A stretch of 64,000 bases of DNA from Segetibacter koreensis DSM 18137. Lineage in GTDB: Bacteria; Bacteroidota; Bacteroidia; Chitinophagales; Chitinophagaceae. Location of the stretch: NCBI RefSeq assembly GCF_000374045.1, contig NZ_KB893381.1:158144-222143 (forward strand), read 5' to 3'. The position numbers and the translations under genes were made by a program. The notes under the pieces are model-generated. The model was given only the letters and a program-made list of their open reading frames with translations, was not told the DNA's origin and searched no databases. Numbering within the stretch: position 1 is the stretch's first letter; each line of letters begins with the position of its first letter. Of this stretch, positions 1 through 7,626 are shown one piece after another.

Positions 1-351
1 ATCTATTAGTGCGGCGGTGCCTTTACTTCCTTCAAAAGCTCCAATCTTTGCTGAGCATTTAGTACAGAATGGAACTGTTACATTATTGCGCAAAATTGTT
101 TGATAAACCTTAATATTAGGATTGGTAGAACCGTTCGCATCACTAAAGGCACCGAAAGAGATATTAGAGTTATTACAAACAGTTATTGAACCCCTATCAG
201 GCACGCCATCATTATTAGAATTTACAGTGACGCCGTTTATTGTTGTAATTAATTTAGGACAAGCAACATCATTTCTTCCATCTTTTTTTCCTGCAAATAC
301 AATGACGGAAAAAAACATGTATAAAATAAGTAAAAGGTTTTTCTTTTCCAT
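1..351 (-). CDS. Secreted protein of unknown function, N-terminal fragment
   Basis: A minus-strand ATG at 351 opens a frame that runs 117 codons without a stop to the left edge, so the gene continues outside the window. The first 20 or so residues (MEKKNLLLILYMFFSVIVFA) form a typical signal peptide. The mature part has several cysteines, in PFCTKCSAK and in the VACPK and TVCNN segments, and is rich in Asn, Thr and Ser, as in large exported Bacteroidota proteins. The segment NSNNDGVPDRGS resembles the calcium-binding loops of such proteins. No family is recognised. Seen: the frame and signal peptide. Inferred: export. It lies about 1.07 kb beyond nusG with no obvious promoter in between. Confidence 0.7.
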   Translation of the reverse strand, partial: MEKKNLLLILYMFFSVIVFAGKKDGRNDVACPKLITTINGVTVNSNNDGVPDRGSITVCNNSNISFGAFSDANGSTNPNIKVYQTILRNNVTVPFCTKCSAKIGAFEGSKGTAALID

Positions 352-1362
352 GATAACTATTTTTAAAAAATAAAAATGAATTATTTGAAATGTTTTAGGG
401 AAAAGTACTCCTTACCTATAGAAAGTATTATTTCCAGAGGGATATCATAAAAAATGTCACGGCAAAAATTGACAGAAGTAACACTTGTCTTACCGGCGTC
501 ATTATTGCCCATAGATATGTAATTATGACTTTACATAATGTTATTTTTATCTGGAATAAAATGTAATTTTAAAAGTAGGGTACTATTGTTGGCTAAGGGG
601 AGGAGAAAGGTCTTCGCTTGAAAGATTGCACCTGTAAAAGAAGGAATAAAGATTTTCCATACAACAGATTTAAAATCAAGGGTACTATAAAATTAATGTC
701 GGGACATCTCGACTAATTAAAAAGATAAATATTGTATTATAGCCGAATAAGTTCTTAAGCGGTGCTTAGGAATACTACACCTTTAATAAGCTTTCGCCTT
801 AATTTAGGATAGAGGATATGAAGTTAGTGTTTGTTACAAAAAGCAGATGGCAGTTAATTGAGCACCAGTGAACCAGCAAGAATAAAGATATAATATAAAA
901 TTTAAATATGCAATAGTGCTGTATATTATTTTATTTTTCACTGTAGTTACTGAATACAGAAGGAATTTAAAACGTGTACTAATCGCTTAATTGTTAATTG
1001 CTTTATTTATAAGGCCGAAGGAATATAGCAGAAAGTATAGTTTTTCCAATCACTTGTTAAAATGATTAATAAACTATCTGTAACGATAGCAACATGTCAT
1101 TGTTTAATCATTATTATACTCACACTTCGACACCGATTATGCGGGCTATTACGACCTAAAACAATAGGTAGAGTTGAATAAATGGCCCTTCAAAAATATT
1201 TTTACCAGGTACTGCGACCACCTTTATTTAAAACAATATCAATTGTAATTATTGACAGAATTGCAATTGATATAACAACAAATCAAAGACAAATTAAGCA
1301 CACCGTTCACTTTCTTAAAAATATATTTGTTTTTGATTTACCAAAAGGCCTTTTATAAACAG
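352..1362. other. Long gene-free region downstream of nusG
   Basis: About 1 kb of AT-rich sequence with stops in all frames and no recognisable gene, tRNA or broken coding frame. The only structure seen is a 10-bp inverted repeat at 1236-1273. In most Bacteroidota rplK would follow nusG here, so the gap marks the side of the cluster where the usual gene order is lost. Confidence 0.6.
1236..1273. repeat. 10-bp perfect inverted repeat
   Basis: ATATCAATTG at 1236-1245 is matched by CAATTGATAT at 1264-1273 with an 18-nt spacer. It is not followed by a T run, so it is not a clear terminator. It could be a protein-binding site or a chance AT-rich palindrome. Confidence 0.45.
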
Positions 1363-1392
1363 AAGAGGCTGCCTGAATACAAGCAGCCTCTT
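1363..1392 (-). terminator. Hairpin terminator after nusG
   Basis: AAGAGGCTGC (1363-1372) and GCAGCCTCTT (1383-1392) form a perfect 10-bp stem with a 10-nt loop, 25 nt past the nusG stop. On the minus strand the U tract is interrupted (CTTCTGTTT), so termination may be partial. It implies that nusG is the last gene of its operon here. Confidence 0.7.
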
Positions 1393-1417
1393 ATAATAAT
1401 CTTCAAAATGAAAATCG

Positions 1418-2017
1418 CTAACTCAACTTTTCAACCTGCATATAATTCAATTCCACAGGAGTTGAACGTCCAAATATTTTTACTGTTACTTTCAGTTTCT
1501 TCTTATCATCATTTACTTCCTCAATTACTCCATTAAAATCATTAAATGGACCTTCAATAATTTTAATTGTCTCTCCCACAATAAACGGCTCGTTCATTAC
1601 AATACCCTGGTCATTCATCTCATCTACTTTGCCCAGCATTTTATTTACTTCAGCCTTGCGCAAAGAAATAATGTTTCCCTTTGCACCTTTTCCATCTGTT
1701 AAAAAATGCATTACGTTACTAACATTACTTATATGTTGCACCATATCATCTGTTAACTTACCATCGCTAACTTCGATCATTACATACCCTGGAAAATAGT
1801 TTTTCTCTCGCATTACTTTTTTACCATTCTGAACCTTATATACCTTTTCCATTGGTAAAAAAACCTGCTTAATTGTTTCACTCCAGCCACTGCGATTAAC
1901 TTCTTTATCCAGGTACTCTTTCACTTTACGCTCCTTACCACTTACAACACGAAGAACATACCACTTCGTATCGTCATGCTGAGTCTCCTGCTGTGATTGT
2001 TCAATTGTTGATTCCAT
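1418..2017 (-). CDS. nusG: Transcription termination/antitermination factor NusG
   Basis: NusG binds the RNA polymerase clamp and modulates pausing, termination and coupling to the ribosome. The 199-residue protein has the NGN domain at about residues 18-125 (KWYVLRVVSGKE..., NYFPGYVMIE) and a C-terminal KOW domain at about 145-199 (GETIKIIEGPFNDFNGVIEE). Its length is normal for Bacteroidota. The start overlaps the secE stop by one base (TAATG), so the two are translationally coupled. Its usual downstream partner rplK is absent; a hairpin and a long gene-free stretch follow instead. Confidence 0.97.
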   Translation of the reverse strand: MESTIEQSQQETQHDDTKWYVLRVVSGKERKVKEYLDKEVNRSGWSETIKQVFLPMEKVYKVQNGKKVMREKNYFPGYVMIEVSDGKLTDDMVQHISNVSNVMHFLTDGKGAKGNIISLRKAEVNKMLGKVDEMNDQGIVMNEPFIVGETIKIIEGPFNDFNGVIEEVNDDKKKLKVTVKIFGRSTPVELNYMQVEKLS

Positions 2018-2211
2018 TATTTAAATAAAGAATAAATAGCCTTTAAAAAATTTTGTGATGCAAAGTCCATTATCCAAACAAGTGCAGTTAAGATAACAGT
2101 TGTAATCAACACTATTATAGTAGATTGCTGAAGTTGCAACCATGTAGGCCAGGTTACCTTCTCTGTTAATTCATGATAACTGCCACGAAAATAGTTAGAT
2201 ATTTTGTTCAT
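2017..2211 (-). CDS. secE: Preprotein translocase subunit SecE
   Basis: This is the small essential subunit of the SecYEG inner-membrane channel. The 64-residue protein has the short amphipathic helix and conserved KVTWPTW motif (about residues 18-24) that packs against SecY, followed by one membrane segment at about 30-52. This is the single-helix form usual in the phylum. It lies between tRNA-Trp and nusG, as in other Bacteroidota, and shares one base with the nusG start. Confidence 0.95.
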   Translation of the reverse strand: MNKISNYFRGSYHELTEKVTWPTWLQLQQSTIIVLITTVILTALVWIMDFASQNFLKAIYSLFK

Positions 2212-2238
2212 TGTTTTAATTTGGAAACGTGAAAGTTA

Positions 2239-2277
2239 GTCAATTTGAAAAAAAACTACTCTTTTCAACCCATTGAC
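2239..2277 (-). repeat. Hairpin in the tRNA-Trp/secE spacer
   Basis: GTCAAT (2239-2244) plus TTGAAAA (2245-2251) pair with TTTTCAA (2262-2268) and ATTGAC (2272-2277), giving 13 pairs interrupted by a three-base bulge (2269-2271). No U run follows. In the operon transcript it would fold between the tRNA-Trp 3' end and the secE start, suggesting a processing or stability element. The outer arm sequence recurs in the hairpin at 3978-4022. Confidence 0.55.
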
Positions 2278-2299
2278 AAGTCATCTTCAGATTGCTAAG

Positions 2300-2370
2300 C
2301 ACGGGAACAAGGATTCGAACCCTGATCAAAGGTTTTGGAGACCTCTATTCTACCATTGAACTATTCCCGT
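2300..2370 (-). tRNA. tRNA-Trp (anticodon CCA)
   Basis: The minus strand folds into a complete cloverleaf: acceptor ACGGGAA with TTCCCGT, D arm GTTC/GAAT, anticodon stem GAGGT/ACCTT with loop CTCCAAA (anticodon CCA), T arm CAGGG/CCTTG with loop TTCGAAT, and discriminator G. The 3' CCA is not encoded. It sits between tuf and secE, the standard position in Bacteroidota. Confidence 0.96.
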
Positions 2371-2380
2371 AAAGAAAAAG

Positions 2381-2452
2381 TATCAAGATATTAGTATAAA
2401 GCGTCAAGATAAAACAAAATTACATCTTTCTCTTGATACTAATGTCTTGATA
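2381..2452 (-). repeat. Long imperfect hairpin between tuf and tRNA-Trp
   Basis: TATCAAGATATTAGTAT (2381-2397) pairs with 2436-2452 over 17 positions with one G-U pair. After a bulge the stem can extend with TCAAGA (2404-2409) against TCTTGA (2431-2436). Short units such as TCAAGATA and TCTTGATAC recur within it in both orientations. It could end or pause tuf transcription, or be cut to release tRNA-Trp from the tuf mRNA. Confidence 0.6.
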
Positions 2453-2472
2453 CCTGATACTATAACTAAGTA

Positions 2473-3660
2473 CTATTTTAAAATTTCAGTTACCTGACCG
2501 GCACCTACTGTACGACCACCTTCACGAATAGCGAATTTAAGACCTTTCTCCATCGCAATTGGTTGTATCAATTTAACAGTAAGACTAGTATTATCACCTG
2601 GCATTACCATTTCTGTTCCTTCAGGAAGTACACATTCACCAGTTACGTCAGTTGTACGGAAGTAGAACTGAGGACGGTATTTATTAAAGAACGGCGTATG
2701 ACGGCCACCTTCTTCTTTGCTTAGTACGTAAACTTCACCTTTAAACTCAGTGTGTGGTGTAATAGAACCTGGCTTACAGATAACCATTCCACGACGGATT
2801 TGAGTTTTCTCAATACCACGTAAAAGAAGACCTGCATTATCACCAGCTTCACCTTCGTCAAGCAATTTCTTAAACATTTCAACACCAGTAACGGTAGAAG
2901 TCAAAGGAGCTTCCATTAAACCTACAATTTCAACGCCCTCACCAACTTTAATACGACCTCTTTCTATACGGCCAGTAGCAACAGTACCACGACCTGTAAT
3001 TGAAAACACGTCTTCTACAGACATAAGGAATGGTTGATCAACAGGACGGGGAGGAAGAGGGATGTAAGTATCAACAGCATCCATCAATTCGTCAATTTTA
3101 GCAACCCACTTGTCCTCACCAGCTAAAGCGCCGGTAGCAGAACCTTGTATAATTGGAGTGTTGTCACCATCGAAACCATAAGAGCTCAACAAATCACGGA
3201 TTTCCATTTCTACAAGCTCTAACAATTCAGGATCATCAACTAGGTCAACTTTATTCATAAAAACCACAATACGTGGAACACCTACCTGACGTGCAAGCAA
3301 AATGTGTTCTTTAGTTTGAGGCATAGGACCGTCAGTAGCGGCAACTACAAGAATTGCACCGTCCATCTGTGCAGCACCTGTAATCATATTCTTCACATAG
3401 TCAGCGTGACCAGGACAGTCAACGTGAGCATAGTGTCTGTTTGCAGTCTGATATTCTACGTGAGCAGTATTAATAGTGATACCTCTTTCTTTCTCCTCAG
3501 GTGCACCATCAATTTCATCGTAGTTTTTCTTTTCCGCTAAACCCTTTTTTGACAAAATATCGGTAATAGCGGCAGTTAAAGTTGTTTTACCATGGTCAAC
3601 GTGACCTATGGTACCAACGTTAACGTGAGGTTTATCCCTCTTAAAATTCTCTTTTGCCAT
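2473..3660 (-). CDS. tuf: Elongation factor Tu
   Basis: This GTPase carries aminoacyl-tRNA to the ribosome. The 395-residue protein has the G domain with the P loop GHVDHGKT (residues 19-26), the switch region RGITI, the G3 motif DCPGH and the G4 motif NKVD, followed by the two beta-barrel domains ending in QVTEILK. All key residues are present and the length is normal. It is embedded in a tRNA cluster with tRNA-Thr(GGT) upstream and tRNA-Trp downstream. Transcription probably starts mainly at the promoter before the first tRNA (4553-4581). A weaker TAnnTTTG-like element on the minus strand at 3714-3721 could give a second, tuf-specific start. Confidence 0.98.
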   Translation of the reverse strand: MAKENFKRDKPHVNVGTIGHVDHGKTTLTAAITDILSKKGLAEKKNYDEIDGAPEEKERGITINTAHVEYQTANRHYAHVDCPGHADYVKNMITGAAQMDGAILVVAATDGPMPQTKEHILLARQVGVPRIVVFMNKVDLVDDPELLELVEMEIRDLLSSYGFDGDNTPIIQGSATGALAGEDKWVAKIDELMDAVDTYIPLPPRPVDQPFLMSVEDVFSITGRGTVATGRIERGRIKVGEGVEIVGLMEAPLTSTVTGVEMFKKLLDEGEAGDNAGLLLRGIEKTQIRRGMVICKPGSITPHTEFKGEVYVLSKEEGGRHTPFFNKYRPQFYFRTTDVTGECVLPEGTEMVMPGDNTSLTVKLIQPIAMEKGLKFAIREGGRTVGAGQVTEILK

Positions 3661-3767
3661 TTTATTTGTTTTTAGATTGTGGTTCTTTTAAAATTAGACC
3701 TGCTTTCAATGCGCGAAAATAGGCTTTTGTTTTCATTTCTTTTACTATCGCCAGTTAATCAACATTA

Positions 3768-3832
3768 AATCCTAAAAATATATTGAGGATTCCTTCACAC
3801 CTTTTAACACCAATACTCCGCGAAGCAGAGTA
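3768..3832 (-). repeat. Two short hairpins in the tRNA-Thr(GGT)/tuf spacer
   Basis: AATCCT (3768-3773) pairs with AGGATT (3786-3791). TACTCCGC (3814-3821) pairs with GCAGAGTA (3825-3832), with one mismatch, around a GAA loop. Both lie in the 220-nt 5' leader of tuf. They are weaker than the inverted repeats in the other spacers and could be chance. Confidence 0.35.
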
Positions 3833-3880
3833 GTTGTTTTATCTCCTGTCATTAAACACAGCCTGCGCGACAATAAGCAG

Positions 3881-3952
<72 letters not shown>

Positions 3953-3977
3953 TTTTGAAAGTCATTGAAGTCGTGGT

Positions 3978-4022
3978 CATTAAGTCAATAAGTACAAATA
4001 CTACTGACCCATTGACTTAATG
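3978..4022 (-). repeat. 12-bp perfect inverted repeat in the tRNA-Gly/tRNA-Thr spacer
   Basis: CATTAAGTCAAT (3978-3989) is exactly complementary to ATTGACTTAATG (4011-4022), with AGTA/TACT able to pair inside the loop. The spacer is only 87 nt, so the hairpin fills its centre. CCCATTGAC in the right arm is shared with the hairpin at 2239-2277. A role in separating the flanking tRNAs is an inference. Confidence 0.65.
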
Positions 4023-4039
4023 TCTTATAACCAGTTTTG

Positions 4040-4112
4040 AGCGGAAGACGAGTCTCGAACTCGCGACCTATAGCTTGGAAGGCTATCGCTCTACCAATTG
4101 AGCTACTTCCGC
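4040..4112 (-). tRNA. tRNA-Gly (anticodon TCC)
   Basis: Acceptor GCGGAAG pairs with CTTCCGC, the anticodon stem is ATAGC/GCTAT with loop CTTCCAA (anticodon TCC), and the T loop is TTCGAGA. The discriminator is T and CCA is not encoded. It is the third tRNA of the cluster in transcription order. Confidence 0.96.
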
Positions 4113-4178
4113 TTTTTAGATTAAAAGATTTGAAACTGCCTCGATTCGAAAATTATAAGCACAATCAAATATTCAATC

Positions 4179-4243
4179 ATTAATTAAAGAACTTTAAAAT
4201 GTAGCACTAGAACTTTCTAATTACTTTCATTTTTAAAATTAAT
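4179..4243 (-). repeat. Imperfect inverted repeat in the tRNA-Tyr/tRNA-Gly spacer
   Basis: ATTAATT (4179-4185) and TTTAAAATG (4193-4201) pair with CATTTTTAAA (4228-4237) and AATTAAT (4237-4243), with one extra T and a seven-base internal loop on the left side. The element is very AT-rich, so this one is less certain than its neighbours. Confidence 0.4.
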
Positions 4244-4245
4244 CG

Positions 4246-4328
<83 letters not shown>

Positions 4329-4338
4329 GTATACACAC

Positions 4339-4370
4339 ATTATAGTATAACTAAAAAATCATACTATAAT
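4339..4370 (-). repeat. 10-bp perfect inverted repeat in the tRNA-Thr/tRNA-Tyr spacer
   Basis: ATTATAGTAT (4339-4348) is exactly complementary to ATACTATAAT (4361-4370) across a 12-nt loop. It occupies most of the 49-nt spacer between two tRNAs, where a terminator would make no sense, so a processing role is more likely. Confidence 0.6.
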
Positions 4371-4377
4371 TATCGTG

Positions 4378-4450
4378 AGCCGAAGAAGGGAGTCGAACCC
4401 CCGACCTGCTGATTACAAATCAGCTGCTCTACCAACTGAGCTACTTCGGC
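4378..4450 (-). tRNA. tRNA-Thr (anticodon TGT)
   Basis: Acceptor GCCGAAG pairs with CTTCGGC, the anticodon stem is GCTGA/TCAGC with loop TTTGTAA (anticodon TGT), and the T loop is TTCGACT. The discriminator is T and CCA is not encoded. It is the first gene after the promoter at 4553-4581. Confidence 0.96.
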
Positions 4451-4552
4451 AAATTAAAACTATTATTTTAAGAACTGATATAAGAAGGGAAATAATAAAA
4501 TTACATCACAAACCTATACCCCATTTTTAAGCCATGTTTATTTTAGGGATGG

Positions 4553-4581
4553 CAAAGGTAAGGGAAAAGTTGTAATAGCAA
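4553..4581 (-). promoter_or_regulatory. Promoter of the tRNA-tuf-secE-nusG cluster
   Basis: On the minus strand TTG (4581-4579) is followed after 18 nt by TACCTTTG (4560-4553). These match the Bacteroidota primary sigma factor consensus of a TTG element near -33 and TAnnTTTG near -7. The expected start lies about 100 nt before tRNA-Thr(TGT). This is the best promoter match found in the window. Confidence 0.8.
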
Positions 4582-4637
4582 AATATTGGAAAAAAAATTT
4601 TGAAAGAAAAACTTAAAAATGGAAAGCGTTCGTTATC

Positions 4638-4886
4638 TCAAAAATCAGGAAGACTTTTTTGAGCATTAGCAGGGTCAATTATTATATTAATTGAGTCGCT
4701 GCCTATAACTATATTTCTGACAAAAGCACTATCTATATAAGTTTTGCCTTCTACCATGTACTTATACTTGAGCAGAAGCCGATTTTGAGTTATTTCCCTT
4801 CGTTCAAATATCATAGCTTTCACCTCCTGCCGGTGACGACAGGAAAAGAAAGACATAATAATTAAAGCTGCAAGGCCGTACTTCAT
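4638..4886 (-). CDS. Small lipoprotein of unknown function
   Basis: The frame can open at 4925, but the ATG at 4886 is preferred because it gives a clean lipoprotein signal, MKYGLAALIIMSFFSC, with the lipid-accepting cysteine at residue 16. The mature part is only about 67 residues, with a beta-rich stretch (KYKYMVEGKTYIDSAFV) and no recognised domain. It stands alone between the tRNA promoter and a SusCD operon, on the same strand. Because the tRNA promoter lies beyond its 3' end, it is not part of that operon. Reality as a gene is likely but not certain. Confidence 0.6.
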   Translation of the reverse strand: MKYGLAALIIMSFFSCRHRQEVKAMIFERREITQNRLLLKYKYMVEGKTYIDSAFVRNIVIGSDSINIIIDPANAQKSLPDF

Positions 4887-5143
4887 TCTATTTACAAAGA
4901 TTAAATTATCATGCTTGCGAAACAAACATGTTTATAAATAATAATGATTGCATATCTTACTATTAATAAAATCAGGCTATCATTTAAAAAGAGCTGTTTA
5001 TTGTAGGGCTATTAGAAAATTGTCTTTTAACTCTAAAAGCAATGCCAGTAAAACCTGTAGATTTTTATTTAAAACTTTCAGCACTTTAAAATAAACAGTT
5101 GTAGTATTGTGCTAATGAAAACAAGTATTTGAATTGGCATTTC

Positions 5144-6088
5144 TTACTGCCTTGTTAGCTTTTCTTCAGCAACTCGATAACCGTTTCCGCCTAAGTATCC
5201 ATATCTTACATAAAACGTTCTTGTCGTAGGATCATAAGTATTATTACAACTTTCTGACCCCGACCAAGCTGGCGTATAACCAGGATTTGTAGAAGGCAAA
5301 CCAGCACTGAACATAATATATGGTGCACCTGCAGAACCAGGGGCGGCAGTGATAGTAACTTTAGTTCCCTCAATTGTAAATAAAGCAATGTAACCAGCAC
5401 CTCCCAGGTCTCCTAATCCCATCGTAATAGAATTAGCTCCTGCAGTGGCTCCTACTTTTGTCAGATTTGTAATAGGTCTGGAAGCCGTAGGGTGATACAC
5501 ATAGCCGTTAGAAGTATAAGTACCGTCCCATTCATTTTTTATACTAAATGCTACAATTCCCGTATTTAAATTTCCACTTATAATATAATTCGGCTTATCA
5601 ACACTTTTTATAGTAAAGGCGAGCGCCCATTCTCCACCTAAGAAATCAGCCGTCTTTAATTTTACCTGCAGATATCCTGTTTTTGAGCCTTTAGGTATAG
5701 TTACAACAGAACCTTCATTTACAATACCATACATTGAAGAAGCAGGTATGACATAATTTGTTTCGTGGGCAGTATTATAATTCGAAACCAATGTTGTATC
5801 CAGAGCTAATGTAACATGAATATCTTCAGCGGCAACCGCAGTCGATACGAGATTAACAGGAATGAAATCAATTATGGTATCTTTATCTGACTTATCATAT
5901 CCCTGAAGTAAGAAATTATCTGTCGAAGTTGCAGTCAAACTAATTTCTACAATATTCTGGTTTGGATTTTCAGAATGTAGTGATTGAATAACTCCGTTTT
6001 CAAAATCCTTATCTTTTAAACAACCTGAGAGGGCAAAAGCAACAATCACAACTAAAGTAGCTGACTTTCTTATTATATACAGATTCAT
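5144..6088 (-). CDS. DUF1735-type surface lipoprotein of a SusCD locus
   Basis: This 314-residue lipoprotein has a signal ending in LSGC (cysteine 23), an N-terminal DUF1735-like (BT_3987-type) beta-sandwich at about residues 45-190, and a C-terminal beta-rich domain at about 190-314 starting at EWDGTYTSNGYVYHP. Such proteins are encoded after susD and are thought to sit on the outer membrane as accessory binding proteins, like SusE/SusF. It follows susD by 22 nt and is the last gene of a three-gene operon. The ligand cannot be told from sequence. Confidence 0.8.
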   Translation of the reverse strand: MNLYIIRKSATLVVIVAFALSGCLKDKDFENGVIQSLHSENPNQNIVEISLTATSTDNFLLQGYDKSDKDTIIDFIPVNLVSTAVAAEDIHVTLALDTTLVSNYNTAHETNYVIPASSMYGIVNEGSVVTIPKGSKTGYLQVKLKTADFLGGEWALAFTIKSVDKPNYIISGNLNTGIVAFSIKNEWDGTYTSNGYVYHPTASRPITNLTKVGATAGANSITMGLGDLGGAGYIALFTIEGTKVTITAAPGSAGAPYIMFSAGLPSTNPGYTPAWSGSESCNNTYDPTTRTFYVRYGYLGGNGYRVAEEKLTRQ

Positions 6089-6110
6089 AATATTAATTTT
6101 ATATTACAGC

Positions 6111-7604
6111 TTAAGGTTGCCAGAAAATTTTAGAAGTAAATGGATTGATATTACCCTGTGCTTTTGCATTGTTTGCGTTCGTCGTATACTCACTTTGGGC
6201 ATAAAGCAATCTTACAGGAAGTGTTTGGGAAACTTTTCCCGGATTAACCGATATGTATCCCTTGTTTGGTATCATATTCAATCTTCTCAAATCGCTATAG
6301 GCTTCTAAAGGATCAATTCCGGCCAGAGCTATATATTTCTGATAAGCTATAAATTTAGCTTTTTCTAACACTGACGTACCTGCATTATTCCAGTTAGCTA
6401 TAACAGCGTTCTGAAGATAATTAGCAGCTTCGGTTTCAGCATTTTCTACCCCCAACCAAACAAATGACTCAGTAACAGCAGCTTCGTAAGCCGCTTTAGC
6501 ATCACCCGGTATCCATCCTCTTGCAATTGCTTCTGCTTCTAAGAACATACTTTCAAAAGAAGGATAAATCCATTGATCCTGCTCAGGACTACTTACTAGG
6601 CCAGGTCCTATGGCCGAACTATTAGCCCCTTTGGGGTTGCCGGCAGCGAGCCCAAAAACAGTACCTGTGATAGGTCCACCGGCAGAAGGAGGAGCAAAAA
6701 ATCTTGAAATCCTTTGGTCAGAAGTAGACGAAAGAAGATTAACAAAATAAGCGTTGGCTCTTGTGCTTGTATTAGCTTCTGCGCCTGTAGGTGTTAATCC
6801 GTAATTAGCGTAAAACGGAGACTGTTTATTTGTAGCATTTGAATATCCGGGATTTACGGTAACAGACTCTCCCTGGTGCAAAACACCTCCGTTAGCCTCA
6901 ATTTTAGTTACCTCGACTCCAGGATTAAATCCGGAAACTTCTGATTGACGTATTAGTAATCGTAGCTTTAGTGTATTTGCAAACTTTATCCATTTTCCCT
7001 CATCTCCATGATTTACTATATCAACTTTTTCAAATGTGCTTCTTGGCTCTTTTCCCATATATGCAATAGCTGTATCTAAATTTTGCTGTAGCGATGCATA
7101 TATGTCAGAGGCATTATCGTATGATGGTTGGGTGTACTTATTATTATTAAATGCCTGGCTATAGGGAACATTTCCATAAAGATCAACTAGTTCCTGCCAT
7201 AGTTTCGCCGATAATATAATAGAAGCACCAGCCAGAACTGTATCACCTTGACTTAACGCTTTTACTTTTGTCAGGTACAAATCAAATAAAACGTTGTATT
7301 GATTTAACCACAACGTATTACCAAAATCAAAGCTAATATTATACGTAGTTTCTGTTTGATCAATTGCGAAATCGCCTGACTCACCCCAGTACCCTATCCA
7401 GGTATCGAGAAACTGAAAGTCGCGGCTGGCGAGCCTTGCCCCTGTGGCATGTGCAGCCTGAGGAAAGATCAATTCCGAGGTAATATTGTTTTCAGTAACC
7501 CTGTTCGGGTCATTGTTAATATCTAAAAAATCTTTTTTGCAACTTGATGATAACGTTATTGCAAGAATTATTATAAAAGAAAATGTCTTTTTTTCGTAAA
7601 ACAT
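6111..7604 (-). CDS. SusD/RagB-family outer-membrane lipoprotein
   Basis: This is the nutrient-binding lid protein that pairs with a SusC channel on the cell surface. The 497 residues begin with a lipoprotein signal (cysteine 22 in SSSCKK), followed by the DFLDINNDPNR start and helical repeats typical of the SusD-like_2 branch (LWQELVDLYGNVPYSQAF, then the C-terminal YIALAGIDPLEAYSDLRRL). It lies 22 nt after susC and 22 nt before the DUF1735 lipoprotein. This branch is found in loci for diverse substrates, so the substrate is not assigned. Confidence 0.93.
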   Translation of the reverse strand: MFYEKKTFSFIIILAITLSSSCKKDFLDINNDPNRVTENNITSELIFPQAAHATGARLASRDFQFLDTWIGYWGESGDFAIDQTETTYNISFDFGNTLWLNQYNVLFDLYLTKVKALSQGDTVLAGASIILSAKLWQELVDLYGNVPYSQAFNNNKYTQPSYDNASDIYASLQQNLDTAIAYMGKEPRSTFEKVDIVNHGDEGKWIKFANTLKLRLLIRQSEVSGFNPGVEVTKIEANGGVLHQGESVTVNPGYSNATNKQSPFYANYGLTPTGAEANTSTRANAYFVNLLSSTSDQRISRFFAPPSAGGPITGTVFGLAAGNPKGANSSAIGPGLVSSPEQDQWIYPSFESMFLEAEAIARGWIPGDAKAAYEAAVTESFVWLGVENAETEAANYLQNAVIANWNNAGTSVLEKAKFIAYQKYIALAGIDPLEAYSDLRRLNMIPNKGYISVNPGKVSQTLPVRLLYAQSEYTTNANNAKAQGNINPFTSKIFWQP

Positions 7605-7626
7605 TGCTATTATTTTATATACTAAA

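Noticed and set aside
122-373. 83-residue plus-strand open frame
   Set aside because: It lies antisense to the secreted-protein gene at 1-351, which has a proper signal peptide; the plus-strand translation has no family features.
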